NCBI GenBank assembly: GCA_028015205.1
Contig: CM051519.1
Coordinates: forward strand, 87,875,539-87,939,538
From: Mytilisepta virgata
Taxonomy: Eukaryota > Mollusca > Bivalvia > Mytilida > Mytilidae
DNA: 64,000 bases
Direction: 5' to 3'
In this document: positions 42,801-52,200 of the stretch, piece by piece
Layout of the letters: each line of letters begins with the position of its first letter
Numbering within the stretch: the first letter of the stretch is position 1
Notes under the pieces: generated by a model
Told to the model about the DNA's origin: nothing
The model's database searches: none
The model's input: only the letters and a program-made list of their open reading frames with translations
Program-made: the position numbers and the translations under genes

Positions 42801-44912
42801 TCAATATTCCTTATTATTCTAAACCCCATCCTCTTTCATTCAATATTCCTTATTATTCTAAACCTCATCCTCTCTCATTCAATATTCCTTATTATTCTAA
42901 ACCCCATCCTCTTTCATTCAATATTCCTTATTATTCTAAACCCCATCCTCTTTCATTCAATATTCCTTATTATTCCAAACCCAATCCTCTTTCATTCAAA
43001 ATTCCTTATTATTCCAAACCCAATCCTCTTTCATTCAATGTTCCTTATTATTCTAAACCCCATCCTCTTTCATTCAATATTCCTTATTATTCTAAACCTC
43101 ATCCTCTCTCATTCAATATTCCTTATTATTCTAAACCCCATCCTCTTTCATTCAATATTCCTTATTATTCCAAACCCAATCCTCTTTCATTCAATATTCC
43201 TTATTATTCCAAACCCAATCCTCTTTCATTCAATGTTCCTTATTATTCTAAACCCCATCCTCTTTCATTCAATATTCCTTATTATTCTAAACCTCATCCT
43301 CTCTCATTCAATATTCCTTATTATTCTAAACCCCATCCTCTTTCATTCAATATTCCTTATTGTTCTAAACCCCATCCTCTCTCAATATTCCTTATCTGTT
43401 GGTTATATATTCGTCATATGTCAAACTGTCAAACTTTACCAATTAAAAATCAACATAATTCTGAGGTATATTGTCCAAAACTATAAATAATCAATGAAAT
43501 CAAACGTTAATAATCTTGTTTTTTCTGCATTAAAAATTTTTCAAATGAAATTAAATAGCAGGACCAACTGAAGACGAACGGCCAAGTACGGTCAGTGAAG
43601 ACCGGTCAATATCAGTTATCTTGTATGATCAGTTCAACAACGTTACATTGCACAACGTTTTTTTAACAGATATGAACCGTGTTAACTTGATTTCAATTAA
43701 AAATTCAGATATTGTGAAAATCAAAACAGCCGATTAAGATTAAATGTGTTTTATTAGTGTTCTGATGAAATAATCTTGTTTAATGTCTGTCCTTCATAGA
43801 ATATAGAATTTTATTTTCTATTCATTATGGTCATAATTTTTTATGAATCATTTAATTATAACTATGATGTTTAGGGATGCTGTTCAATAGAATTAGTTGG
43901 GTTTTGTTAATATGTTGTTTCTATGGTTTACAGCGGTAGTTCCATGTTTTACAGAAGAGGGGGCGTAAACTTATTTGCCGAGCGGAGCCAGTCGAAATAA
44001 AAGGTTAGGGGTTGGGTGAGGGGTCCATAATATTTAGATACTAGTAATTTCTTCCCAAACTGACAAATATGTCTTAGTAATATAACTTCTATAGGGACAT
44101 TTTCCAATATGTTTAGTCCTTCAAATGCAGGCATTATAAGATCTTTTTGAAGTAGAGGCGTCTGGATCTGCCAGTGATTTATATTGTAAAAACTATGTTC
44201 AGTGTCATTAAATACATCATATGTTTATATTAATTGTAAAACCGTTCCCTTGATTCTACATACCTGTCTTCAGTCAAGTCTTAACTCTCCTTAAATCTTT
44301 TGTTTTGCACCCGGTCAAACTCCCAAACTATATATTCTCTTGTCCCTAATGTGACAACAGAACAATGTTGCTCGAAACATTGGATAGAGGAACTATCCAC
44401 TGTGGAGCTGTTTTTCAAAACCGGCAATATCGGTTGTAAAATCATTAAGCCTATTGTTATTAGTCTCATATTCTATACATCAAGCTGTCATAGTTCAGTA
44501 ATGGCCGTGCTGTAAATAACCCTTGCGGTTATATCTACCAGGATATATCTAAGGGTTAATTCAAACAGGTTCTTCATAATTCAGTGGATATATTTTTGAA
44601 CATATAATTTGCATACTGTCCTTTTTCGTGTTTTCCCTTCATCTGTCTTCAATATCATTCCTCAAAATCAAAACTAAAGTTTTTTAAACAATGGCCATGC
44701 TGTTTACATCATTCCTGTACTTGAATGTTTCACAATTTATTTAATGATTTCAGAAATATTCAACTGGCAAAATGCTGACCGGAGAGTTGAAACAGGAACT
44801 AGTAAAGGTTTTGCAGAAACTCGTTGGAGAACATAGAAATATGCGACTGAAAGTTACAGATGAAATCGTCAATAAATACATGAAATCAAGAAAACTTAAA
44901 TTTGATTATTAG
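30688..44912 (+). CDS. WARS1: cytosolic tryptophanyl-tRNA synthetase, eight coding exons
   Basis: Charges tRNA-Trp with tryptophan in the cytosol; class Ic synthetase, normally a dimer. Exons 30688-30811, 33417-33525, 33898-34017, 34221-34403, 39133-39346, 40685-40858, 41827-41967 and 44754-44912 join in phase to 407 codons plus stop. Visible signatures are NPWDV and [11 protein letters not shown] in the eukaryotic N-terminal region, and [18 protein letters not shown] with the HIGH-like HLGH at residues 107-110. Further on are [28 protein letters not shown], and the KMSKS-like KMSAS at 286-290. The vertebrate WHEP domain is absent: only about 25 acidic residues precede NPWDV. An AG acceptor just before the ATG implies at least one further 5' exon. 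Intron 5 has a GC donor. Confidence 0.96.
33417..33525 (+). CDS. WARS1: WARS1 coding exon 2
   Basis: Acceptor GATATTAG; starts [15 protein letters not shown] and ends [10 protein letters not shown] with a split arginine codon at donor AG|GTATCT. Confidence 0.92.
33898..34017 (+). CDS. WARS1: WARS1 coding exon 3 (HIGH motif)
   Basis: Acceptor GTTCACAG, donor AA|GTATGT. Carries the ATP-binding class I signature as HLGH, with GRGPSSEAM before it and IPFIFTK after it. Confidence 0.95.
34221..34403 (+). CDS. WARS1: WARS1 coding exon 4
   Basis: Acceptor ACTTTTCTAG, donor TC|GTAAGT. Encodes [19 protein letters not shown] and ends with FIFSDVEYI, active-site and adjacent core segments of TrpRS. Confidence 0.95.
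34404..35626 (+). other. WARS1 intron 4, part before the transposon
   Basis: AT-rich intronic DNA. The intron is 4.7 kb in total and is enlarged by the Tc1-like element at 35627-37164. A CCCGGGATAGG-containing stretch near 35.15 kb is locally GC-rich; no gene seen. Confidence 0.6.
35882..35888 (+). promoter_or_regulatory. TATA box of second-family transposase
   Basis: TATAAAA, followed by GG, lies 55 bp before the ATG at 35937. It lies within the upstream extension of the open frame, so the frame's earlier ATG at 35877 is probably not used. Confidence 0.6.
35937..36974 (+). CDS. Tc1-like transposase (DD34E), second family, intact
   Basis: 345 residues from the first ATG after the TATA box; the open frame extends 20 codons further upstream. 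Helix-turn-helix regions lie in the first ~110 residues, with RPRSGRPQV at 53-61. Catalytic residues are IIFSDESRY (D151), FQQDNARAH (D247) and [13 protein letters not shown] (E282), with 34 residues between the last two. No stop or frameshift. Similar domain order to the 23.2-kb transposase but much diverged (for example [19 protein letters not shown] against MPRLDAATRNIAIGRLEAG), so this is a separate family. The coding potential suggests a young insertion. Confidence 0.95.
   Translation: MSRLTPQQREQAIGRLDAGQSARVIANDFNCAVRTIERLRTRYNATNSTNDRPRSGRPQVTTPRQNRGIVRHHLMNRFTPAAETARNTVGTHGRPISDDTVRRRLAARNMRCRRPARGPILTPRHRQARLQWATQRQNWRNRQWRNIIFSDESRYCISTADGRTRVWRRRGERYEDSCILETDAWGGPSIMVWGGIGLNVKLGPVIFQNLGPGRGNGVTAARYIDQVLTPHVQPHFARHQNKTFQQDNARAHTARATRDFLQQNNINVMDWPALSPDLNPIEHLWDEVQRRLNNEQPSPTTAAELSQAFQRVRARIPMAFINRLINSMYRRCAAVIGAGGGHTRY
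37165..39132 (+). other. WARS1 intron 4, part after the transposon
   Basis: No conserved exon. It contains the degenerate repeat copy at about 38255-38365. Near 38.99-39.03 kb there is a tRNA-like box A (GCTCAGTGGTAGCG) and box B (GGTTCGATTC) pair too close together for a tRNA. Confidence 0.55.
38255..38365 (+). repeat. degenerate copy of the GGAGTACCCGGAGA repeat
   Basis: GTGACAGTTTTTATTGG, GGTGTACCC, ATCGGAGAAAAATTGGCAAT and CCTTGCGG follow the order of the better copy at 46428-46565. Diverged and truncated; probably a SINE-like dispersed repeat. Confidence 0.55.
39133..39346 (+). CDS. WARS1: WARS1 coding exon 5 (GC donor)
   Basis: Acceptor CTTTTTTCAG. Encodes ESAEFYKMM through [14 protein letters not shown] to CLIPCAIDQ. 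The only boundary that keeps the frame and the conserved [13 protein letters not shown] junction is GACCAG|GCAAGG, a GC donor. The nearest GT, four bases later, would shift the frame. Confidence 0.92.
39455..40295 (-). repeat. cassette element with internal ~150-bp tandem units (copy A, inverted)
   Basis: Read on the minus strand, it starts with a hairpin (AGCTCACAAG..CTTGTGAGCT, plus strand about 40259-40290). It continues GCCATCACTTAAGGTTGTCC, then units with AAGATCTTCT, GGTCCTT, CCAGAGCCGAACATAGTT and AACATAGGACCC. It ends with a GCGATACAG..GAGCCTCTAG module near 39460. Copies B, C and D lie at 56.4, 61.3 and 63.0 kb. The architecture resembles the pearl-type elements reported from oysters; that assignment is from memory and unverified. 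Located in WARS1 intron 5. Confidence 0.72.
40685..40858 (+). CDS. WARS1: WARS1 coding exon 6 (KMSKS motif)
   Basis: Acceptor TTGTACTGTAG, donor AAG|GTACAA; 58 codons, phase 0 at both ends. [27 protein letters not shown] and [13 protein letters not shown] include the KMSAS loop that stabilises the activation step. Confidence 0.96.
41827..41967 (+). CDS. WARS1: WARS1 coding exon 7
   Basis: Acceptor CCTTTTAG, donor GAG|GTATGT; 47 codons, phase 0. [23 protein letters not shown] and FFLEDDEKL match the anticodon-binding region of TrpRS. Confidence 0.95.
42617..43390 (+). repeat. 39-bp minisatellite, about 20 units, in WARS1 intron 7
   Basis: The unit contains TTCATTCAATATTCCTTATT, a C/T-rich AACCCCATCCTC tract and ATTCTAA. 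As 39 is a multiple of three, one frame stays open through it (303 codons at 42579-43490), giving a meaningless 13-residue repeat ([13 protein letters not shown]). Unit variants, as read from that frame (L, P, P with M, L, and one with NLILSHS), recur in a five-unit order at least twice, a higher-order period of about 195 bp. Confidence 0.93.
43391..44753 (+). other. WARS1 intron 7, distal part
   Basis: Unique-looking AT-rich intron with no conserved exon. A short block GGTCAGTGAAGACCGGTC near 43.6 kb is mildly palindromic. Confidence 0.5.
44754..44912 (+). CDS. WARS1: WARS1 terminal coding exon 8
   Basis: Acceptor AATGATTTCAG. Encodes [14 protein letters not shown] through [13 protein letters not shown] and KLKFDY, with TAG at 44910-44912. 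Matches the conserved C-terminus ([13 protein letters not shown], RKLxFD). Confidence 0.95.
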   Translation, partial: KYSTGKMLTGELKQELVKVLQKLVGEHRNMRLKVTDEIVNKYMKSRKLKFDY

Positions 44913-45007
44913 CATTTTTTTTTAAAAATTCAAAAACTTATTTGTTTCAAAATAACAAGACTTTTTTCCTGTGTAGTGACATATGCGTGTTAATGTCCGA
45001 AGTATTC

Positions 45008-45013
45008 AATAAA
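45008..45013 (+). terminator. WARS1 polyadenylation signal
   Basis: AATAAA lies 96 bp after the WARS1 stop, followed by AGCTTTTGTCTTTT and a TTGTGTTTGTTT-rich downstream region, as expected for a cleavage site near 45030. Confidence 0.7.
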
Positions 45014-46427
45014 AGCTTTTGTCTTTTAAATTGTGTTTGTTTATTAAACGGCGCTTCCAAATGAATGAATTTTACATAACTCGCATCTCTCAAATAGCCT
45101 GTATAGTTTTTCGTGCAAATTATGAAAATTGCAATGTGGAGGCGAATAAAAATGTATTTCGTATTCGCCTATGTCCATATCTCACCTGTACAACTCTCCA
45201 TATTAAGCGTTCATATGAATGAATTTCATGTAAAGACTCTGTCAAATTAATCAGATAGTCTGCTTTTTTATGAAATCTCTAAAAAAAATTGTTAAAATAA
45301 AATAAAAATAGGCAAAAGCTACAGAAGCAATAAGATAGAGTGGAAAGGTCATACGATCAAAATCGAAGGAAAAGATAAACAGTAACACACCGAAGTTCAA
45401 ACAAATACTGCAAAGATTTGACCAAAGGGTAAAAAAACACATCGACTAAAATAGAATCGGGACAAGAAAACACAATAGATATTCAATGACACCAGTTTTT
45501 ATGCGCAAAATAAATGTACAAACTAGAGGTACTGTGATCAGAGCTCACAAAATGATACCCTCGCCGCTTGCAACGTCCTAATCCATGTCCTTGTTTTGGA
45601 AAAATGATTGTGACCAATAATCAAAATAGAAGGTGCACAATGGCATTATGATTCAGAATCTGAGAAAGTTTCATTAAATTATGACAAGTGGTTAAGGAGG
45701 AGTTGCGGATACAAAATGGATACCCCCATATAAGGCAATGGTAACCCTCATGTTTTAGGAAAACAATCCCCAAAAATGATTTTTACCAAAAAAAAATAAG
45801 AGGTGCACAATGGTATTATATTATAAAGAATCTGAGAAAGTTTTATTAAATTATAATAAGTGGTTTAGAAGGAGTTGCGGATGCAAAAGTGGAACATATT
45901 GTTACCTGACGAACGGATGGACCCCCCCCCCCCCCCATCACTATATACCTCCGATTTACAAAGCGGGGGTATCCCAAATGCATGTATCAGTTCTGACTGC
46001 ATTATATAAAAAGTCGAAAAAATATCCAAAATGTTCAAATGGCAAAGCTAAAACCATCCGAGGACTTGATATGCTTGTCGGAGATGCTTCACATAAGAAT
46101 TTTCTCTTCTGACATTACCTGTTGACATGGGACCAAACTTATGTAATGATCCTTCAGGACATATTTACATCTTAGTCTTTATTTTCCAATTTTAAATTTC
46201 TGGCCTACATATTTTCAACCTTGTAAGATTTTACAGAATAAGAACTTTTAATGAACCGAGAATCGTCTTTCATATAAAATTGGGTTTTTTTAACGAAGAC
46301 ATTCTTAACTCAGTACTGAAATTTGTTAAACTTAAACACAACACTATATAACTATTTTCTACAAGTTATTCTGTAATCTTCATTGTAATTGTTTGGTACT
46401 TAGTGATTACACGATCAAATACGTTTG
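45014..46427. other. WARS1-EDEM1 intergenic DNA with a local duplication
   Basis: Between about 45606 and 45900 a segment is imperfectly duplicated: GAGAAAGTTTCATTAAATTA, AAGTGGTT and GGAGTTGCGGAT in the first copy are followed about 170 bp later by close versions. A run of about 16 C sits at about 45921-45936. No conserved coding sequence. Confidence 0.6.
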
Positions 46428-46565
46428 TTTGTTTGTTTAGTTGGGGTTTAACGCCGTTTTCAGCACATTTGGCCATTTCGCAGCGGCCAGTTTTTATTGG
46501 TGGAGGAAGCCGGAGTACCCGGAGAGAACCACCGACCTTTGGTAGGAAAATTGGCAATTCTTGTC
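46428..46565 (+). repeat. dispersed repeat with GGAGTACCCGGAGAGAACC core
   Basis: GTTTGTTTAGTTGGGGTTTA, ACGCCGTTTTCAGCAC, CGGCCAGTTTTTATTGG, GGAAGCCGGAGTACCCGG and ACCACCGACC form a recognisable dispersed-repeat sequence of the type frequent in bivalve DNA. It is possibly the conserved central region of a SINE. A decayed copy is at 38255-38365. The short frames across both strands are artefacts. Confidence 0.6.
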
Positions 46566-46689
46566 AAATTCTTTTCCGAAAGTTAAATAGCATTGTATTT
46601 TTGGAACTTATGACAATGCTATTGGAAGCAATGCATGGAAAATCGTCACTATAGAATCGCCATCTTAACTGAAACTTCCATATTCTGAT

Positions 46690-47055
46690 TCAAGGACCTG
46701 GGTATCCATATCATTATGTATTTTTATGATATCAGCTCTCTTCGGTTAACATTAAGAAATAATTCATGGACGCCCATGGTTTGTTGGAGATTTTACCACG
46801 GGTACGCCATATTTCTATCGAAATTTTATCCTGAGCGTAGTGCACCAGTGCGAGAGGTAAATTCACAGAAATATGGCCATCCCGTGGTAAAATTGACCAC
46901 AAACTACTGGCTTCCAAGAATTATTTTGATTCTAATAGGGAAAACCCATTGCAAAGTGTCTTCAAATTTCCGGCGCCATTGAACAAAATGTGACGTTTTT
47001 GCATTCGGAACATAGTGTGACCGTCACTTCGTGAGGGTCCTGGTTTATTGTAAAT
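46690..47055. repeat. inverted-repeat (foldback) element
   Basis: TTTGTTGGAGATTTTACCACG and CCATATTTCT near 46.78 kb are inverted as AGAAATATGGCCAT and CCCGTGGTAAAATT near 46.87 kb, with arms of about 40 bp and roughly three quarters identity. An outer pair, AAGGACCTGG (46693) and GGGTCCTGGT (47035), is present, and a further TTTTACCACGG copy lies at about 47055. Looks like a decayed foldback MITE. Confidence 0.5.
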
Positions 47056-48330
47056 TTTACCACGGATTTGTTTCAATGACGGTTTAAGCAGCCCATATTA
47101 GAACAATTGTTTTAGCACTTTTATCAACATTTAATTGATTTTACTTCAATACACACCGATAGAAATGTCCAACCTTTTCTCATTTGAAAAAATGTTTAAT
47201 GAGTTTAAACAAGGGCAAAGCTGAACAACAATTAATTAGAAATACCAGAAAAACCACATTAAAGATATACCAGACCGACAAAGGAGAGATAATAAAAATC
47301 TTTAAATTATAAGCGAAAAGAACGGGATGAGAAACCCACATTATCAAGTATTAACGGGTAAGACTGGATTCCTTATTGATTAAAGGTGGTCTATAGAAAA
47401 GGGAAAATACAGGTAAAGCTGCATATTGTTACACGTTATGTATAATTTCAGTGTACATAATTCAATAATATACACCATCTTGGTGTTTCGGGAAGTGTTC
47501 AAAATAAAAAAATCGAACAGCGTTCCGAAGTCCCCCGCCGCTAGAGCATCAGAAACCCTTGGACAAGTGAAACATAACAAAATTTTCTCAAAGAGAGAGA
47601 ATAGAAGGACAAACAATTTGTGGTTATTGCTTAAGTTTTTAACAAGTTAATGAGTGGTATGAAGACATTTATACAATATGGGTATAGTGTTGAAATCTTA
47701 TTTTACCATGTGTATTGAGAATTTATACAAATGTACATTTACTCCTTTTCAATAAACAGAAATGCTTTGATCAAAAGTATTCCGCCTAACAAACTCTTAA
47801 AGACAGTATTTTTCAATTTTATAAGTTTCGATAGGACTTTATGTATAAAACCTCCCTTTAGGTCCAAGTGTATAAATATTATTCCAATGCAAGGAGAATA
47901 TAAATTTTCTAAGTTATTAAGGGGCATAACTCCTACAAAAATATTTCGACATGACTCATCTTCGAACTCCCTTGAGGTATCATTGAGTTAAAGCTACTGT
48001 ATAAATATTATCCAAATCGGTCAAGAAATAAATTTGCTAGAGCGCTTACAAGGTGGACGGACGGACGGACGCCCGGCATTACCATATGCCCCGCATCGCG
48101 TTCCGGCGGGGGACAAAAATATATATTTTGGTAGCTAAAGAGAAATGATTACATTGTTATAAAGTGTATAAAGTTGCCACTCGTAACGGACCAGTGAAAA
48201 AAAAAAGAAATCGCCTTTAAACTTTATCTTAATGTCTTTGTTAAAGAACACGAAAAATTAATTTCCCCTGTCGCATGAAATATGAATCCCTGAGTAGTAT
48301 AAATCACCCCATTGGTCTATATCTTCACCT

Positions 48331-48331
<1 letters not shown>
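47056..48331. other. intergenic DNA with a dispersed repeat
   Basis: From about 47830 to 48120 a dispersed repeat includes AAGGGGCATAACTCC, a GGACGGACGGACGGACG microsatellite and an end, GCGGGGGACAAAAAT. Inverted, this end matches the TTTGTCCCCCGC start of the repeat at 56.11 kb. No gene is seen. Confidence 0.55.

Positions 48332-48361
<30 letters not shown>
48332..48361 (-). repeat. poly(T) tract of 30, possible retroposon tail
   Basis: Thirty T in a row followed by GCATTGGC. It could be the A-tail of a minus-strand retroposon, but unlike the 1.2-kb tract no AATAAA is adjacent on the minus strand, so a simple microsatellite is equally possible. Confidence 0.5.
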
Positions 48362-48363
<2 letters not shown>

Positions 48364-48752
48364 ATTGGCAAAATTATCTACATAAATTACTAACAGCACA
48401 TATCACAGAGCATGGAAATAGTAAAAAGGGTTTGATATTTCTAATTGACGTACAAATTAACTAACTTACCGTAAGGACGAAAATCACAAGGATGTGTTTT
48501 AACACATTTACTTTTAAATAAAGGTTCAAGTATAGCAGTCTTCCACACCGTTTTTTTCTACCTATGTTGCGTTTTTATTATCTCGCAAAGGTTTGCATTA
48601 CCTCGCAAAAGTTTGTGTTAAAACGCAAACATAAGAAGATAAAAAAAAATTGTGTGGCTCTAATCCGTCATAAATGAAACTCTTCTGGCTCACTACCGAC
48701 GAGCAATAAAACACCTTAAAACTCCCGCCAAACACAGTATTGTAAACAAGCA

Positions 48753-48774
48753 CCACGTCAACCTTCTTCATTGG
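48753..48774 (-). promoter_or_regulatory. unfolded-protein-response element and CCAAT box upstream of EDEM1
   Basis: The minus strand reads CCAAT (48774-48770), 9 bases, then TGACGTGG (48760-48753). TGACGTGG is the UPRE consensus bound by XBP1/ATF6-type factors. The CCAAT spacing does not match the canonical ERSE exactly. It sits about 275 bp before the EDEM1 start codon. EDEM1 is a well-established IRE1-XBP1 target in vertebrates, so the placement is functionally plausible but not proven. Confidence 0.55.
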
Positions 48775-49033
48775 CCAAAGTAAAATTATTCCGTGTTTTA
48801 CTTTTAAATTAAACTATGCTTACCGTCCATTCAGAAGTTAAAGATATTACATATAACAATAGAAAAATATAGAATTGATTTGATAAAGGACATAGTTTTT
48901 ATTAGTAGTCCTTTGAAAGTTAGGATTACATTTTGAAGCGCTTATCTATAAAACCGGAATTAGTTCCTCGGCACTTCCTGTTTATATTTTTACTGTAAAT
49001 TGTTTAGACGAAAGCATGATGAAGTGATGGCTA

Positions 49034-49290
49034 ATGATGAAAAATTGTCTATCTTTGTCCATTTTTTCCCTTTCTTTGGGTGTTGTATTAAATTTTTTCC
49101 TGTTTGATGAACATTTCGATTTTAATGAAAAAAGATATGGGCATTTTAACGAAAGTGAAAGGATCGAACTTTTACAGTCGGCCAAAAATATGTTTTATTT
49201 TGGTTATGACAACTACATGAAGTATGCTTACCCAGAGGATGAATTGGATCCCATAGATTGTATGGGGCGTGGACATGACCACGAAGATCC
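49034..49290 (+). CDS. EDEM1: EDEM1 coding exon 1
   Basis: Starts [16 protein letters not shown] (hydrophobic signal/anchor), then [20 protein letters not shown] and [18 protein letters not shown]. Donor CC|GTAAGA. An upstream ATG at 49017 opens a two-codon frame only. The adjacent ATG at 49037 could also be used. Confidence 0.9.
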
Positions 49291-52200
49291 GTAAGAGATT
49301 ATAGTTTTTTAAATCAACTTGAGTAATTCTTAGACTTATGTGAAACTAATTGACTGAATCATTTTTTCATAATGCCTTAATGGTATGTTAAGCTGTAATC
49401 TCACAGTTATGAATAATCTTAGTCACAAAAGTTTATATAATAAAATGATTTTATCCAAACTGAATAGTTTAGTTAAAGCAGATGATTGACTGAATAGAAC
49501 TACAAATGTAGAAGTTGTCACAGCATATATATATATATGTCATTTCTACAAATATATACATACAATTCAGCCATTCACAAGAACAAACAATCCATTGTTC
49601 TGTATAAAAACTTATATTACTGTAAATTAAGAAAAGTTATTTTTAAAATAAACTCTGATATCAAACTCCTTAGTACAATGAGTTTTACATCACAACCAAT
49701 ATCTTTTTGAGGGGTGTGTAAAAGGAAAAAAATATATGATAAATAAACAACTAAGGACTGAGCAAAATTATTCTTTTAAATTTTCATCAAAATGTTTTTT
49801 AATAAAGAGGCAAGCAGATTTTTCCTGTGTGTACAAGATTTTTGGTTATCTTATAAGTACCCTTCTGAATTGCAATGTTGTTTATTATTATATTTAAGGC
49901 CATTTATTTTTAATTAATTGATTTACGGATTTTTTGTGAAAAAAATATGGTCGGTCGTGAAAAACAGGGAAAAAAAGAGGGACAATCATGTACAATGAAG
50001 ACTGATTTTGAACAATGTTGGTTATATTGCCAAATATACAAAGGTTGCAAATGATCAGTTTAAGACTTTTGCTGTCTTTACCTTAATCATCTGCCGTTCC
50101 CTTTTTAAGGGATCCGACTTGTCAACTACGACAGCATACATTTTCATTTAGAAAATGAGTGGATTCAATATCTTACGGAATCAAGATATTCATGCAAAAC
50201 GAACTTAAAAGCCGCATGGATTCTATTAGGAAATTCGTTTTATAAAACTTGTTTCGGAAATTGACATCAACTAACGGCTTTAAATAGATTTTATACCTGA
50301 ATCATGTTTACAAGTATTTTATTGATGGATAATCTATTTTTTTGACGAACTGGATTATAATCTTTTATGAAATTTTGATTCAAAAAGGATTTTAATTTAT
50401 TTTTATTTTTGGGATGGCTGATTTCAGAGGTTCGGCAGTAATAAAAAACCAGACTTTTCAATTTTTTTTTCTTCTTCAAATCGGCAAAATTGGGTTGGCG
50501 GATCCGTAAACCAACTTATTAAAAATAAATTGCCTAAACATGTTAAAAGAATAGTACAGATTATCACATGTTTGATACAAGTCATTGTATTGTATTTTTC
50601 AGATCGAACATAAATATAAATGATGTACTTGGTGACTACATGCTTACACTTGTTGATACATTGGATACTTTAGCGGTAATACTGAACTGTAAAAATTTCT
50701 GTTGCAGAAACCAAAAAATTCCTTCATACAATGAAAAAAAATCAACAAAATTGCTTTTGTTGATAAGAAATGTTTTTATTTTATTATTTATGAGTTATTC
50801 TGGTGTCTTTCCATACAAAAAAAAAAATACTGAAAAATTTAAATGTAAAAGTAGATGTGTAAATCCTTACAATTATAATCTTCTCAATTTATTCAATCAA
50901 AGGATTCTCTTTAGTACATGTATGTCAATGATTTATGTCTTAAGTGAAGGTCATTTTAATTCATTAATTTAGAGAAAATTTGTTGTTTTTACAACATTTT
51001 TAGCATACTTAAGCATTATAAATTTTAAGATATTAATATACATGTAAGAAATTTATTTTTCAGATAATGGGAAATAGTACAGAATTTAAGAAAGCTGTTC
51101 AGCTGGTTATTGACAATCTAAAATTCAAATCAAATACTGTACAAGTGTTTGAAGCTACTATCAGGTAGGGAGTTGGGTTTATGGAATTTAAAGTTTTCAT
51201 CAGAATATCTATTAATGAAGAGTTAGGACTTTATGCATTTTACTACCAACTGTTTTAACCAGTTATCAATAATCCAAATGTCATATATTTTTTTTTACAC
51301 CAGGTATCAGTCATAAGATGACAGTGTAAGAATATTAATGAAAGTTTTTTCATATTTAAAGAGTAATCAAAGTTAGGACGTTTTTCTTCAACATAGAAAG
51401 GAGTATATAATATTTGAGTGCATTTGTTATTTTTTTCAATAGGATAATGGGTGCCTTACTCTCAGCTCATCTAATAATAACAGATCCTGATCAGCCATTT
51501 GGTAATATGAGCATTCCAGGTTATGATAATGAATTGTTATACATAGCTAATGATCTAGGAACGCGATTGTTACCTGCTTTTGAGAATACAAAAACAGGTA
51601 TTCCATTTCCAAGGGTATGTATAAAATTAAATAATGTTTAATAACTGTTTAGTCAAACTCACTCATTTGGAAATATAATCAAACATGTATATAAAAATGT
51701 GAAAATTATTGCCCTTTATGAGTAGGTGCCCTTTATACAGAACTACTCTCTAGACGGTGATATTTTGAGAGTGATCTCCCACATCCCATCTCAGATTTGG
51801 GGGAGATTTTATGTAAACAAATTTTCAACACCTAAATTAGGGAAAATATTTAAAAGAATAGTTTTTACAACTTCAATTATCAAATTTATGTTTCTACTTT
51901 TTGATAGAATTCTGATATATGAGTACATCACCCTTTGCTATATTCAACACATGATCTGAAGGGTTAAACTCGTAACAATGCAGAATTTTTATTTGCACAC
52001 ATCAGACATGCCTTTTAACATCATATAATCCACCAGGAGATACAGCAGAAGTTGGAATTACATGGCTGGAAAAAGGCAAGCTTGTTTCCATATGGACTTG
52101 TTTTCAGCCATTTGTACAATTTTGTCAAGAGTATTTCTTCATCTTTTGAGTATTTGAGGAAGTGACAGGCCCAGAATTCCATCATTTTAATTGTTTATTT

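Noticed and set aside
42579..43490. 303-codon open frame encoding a 13-residue hydrophobic repeat
   Set aside because: It is the 39-bp minisatellite in WARS1 intron 7; the period is a multiple of three, so the frame stays open by arithmetic. No start context, domain or splice support.
48751..48774. canonical ERSE (CCAAT-N9-CCACG)
   Set aside because: Between the CCAAT and the CGTGG of the site the spacing is 12 and the second half is in the other orientation (CGTGG, not CCACG). Only the UPRE 8-mer is claimed.
50568..50972. 134-codon frame around EDEM1 exon 2
   Set aside because: Only 50603-50675 matches EDEM1, but the 134-codon frame is the in-phase read-through into intron 2. The intronic part is Lys/Asn/Phe-rich with no homology, and the exon 3 junction needs the donor at 50676.
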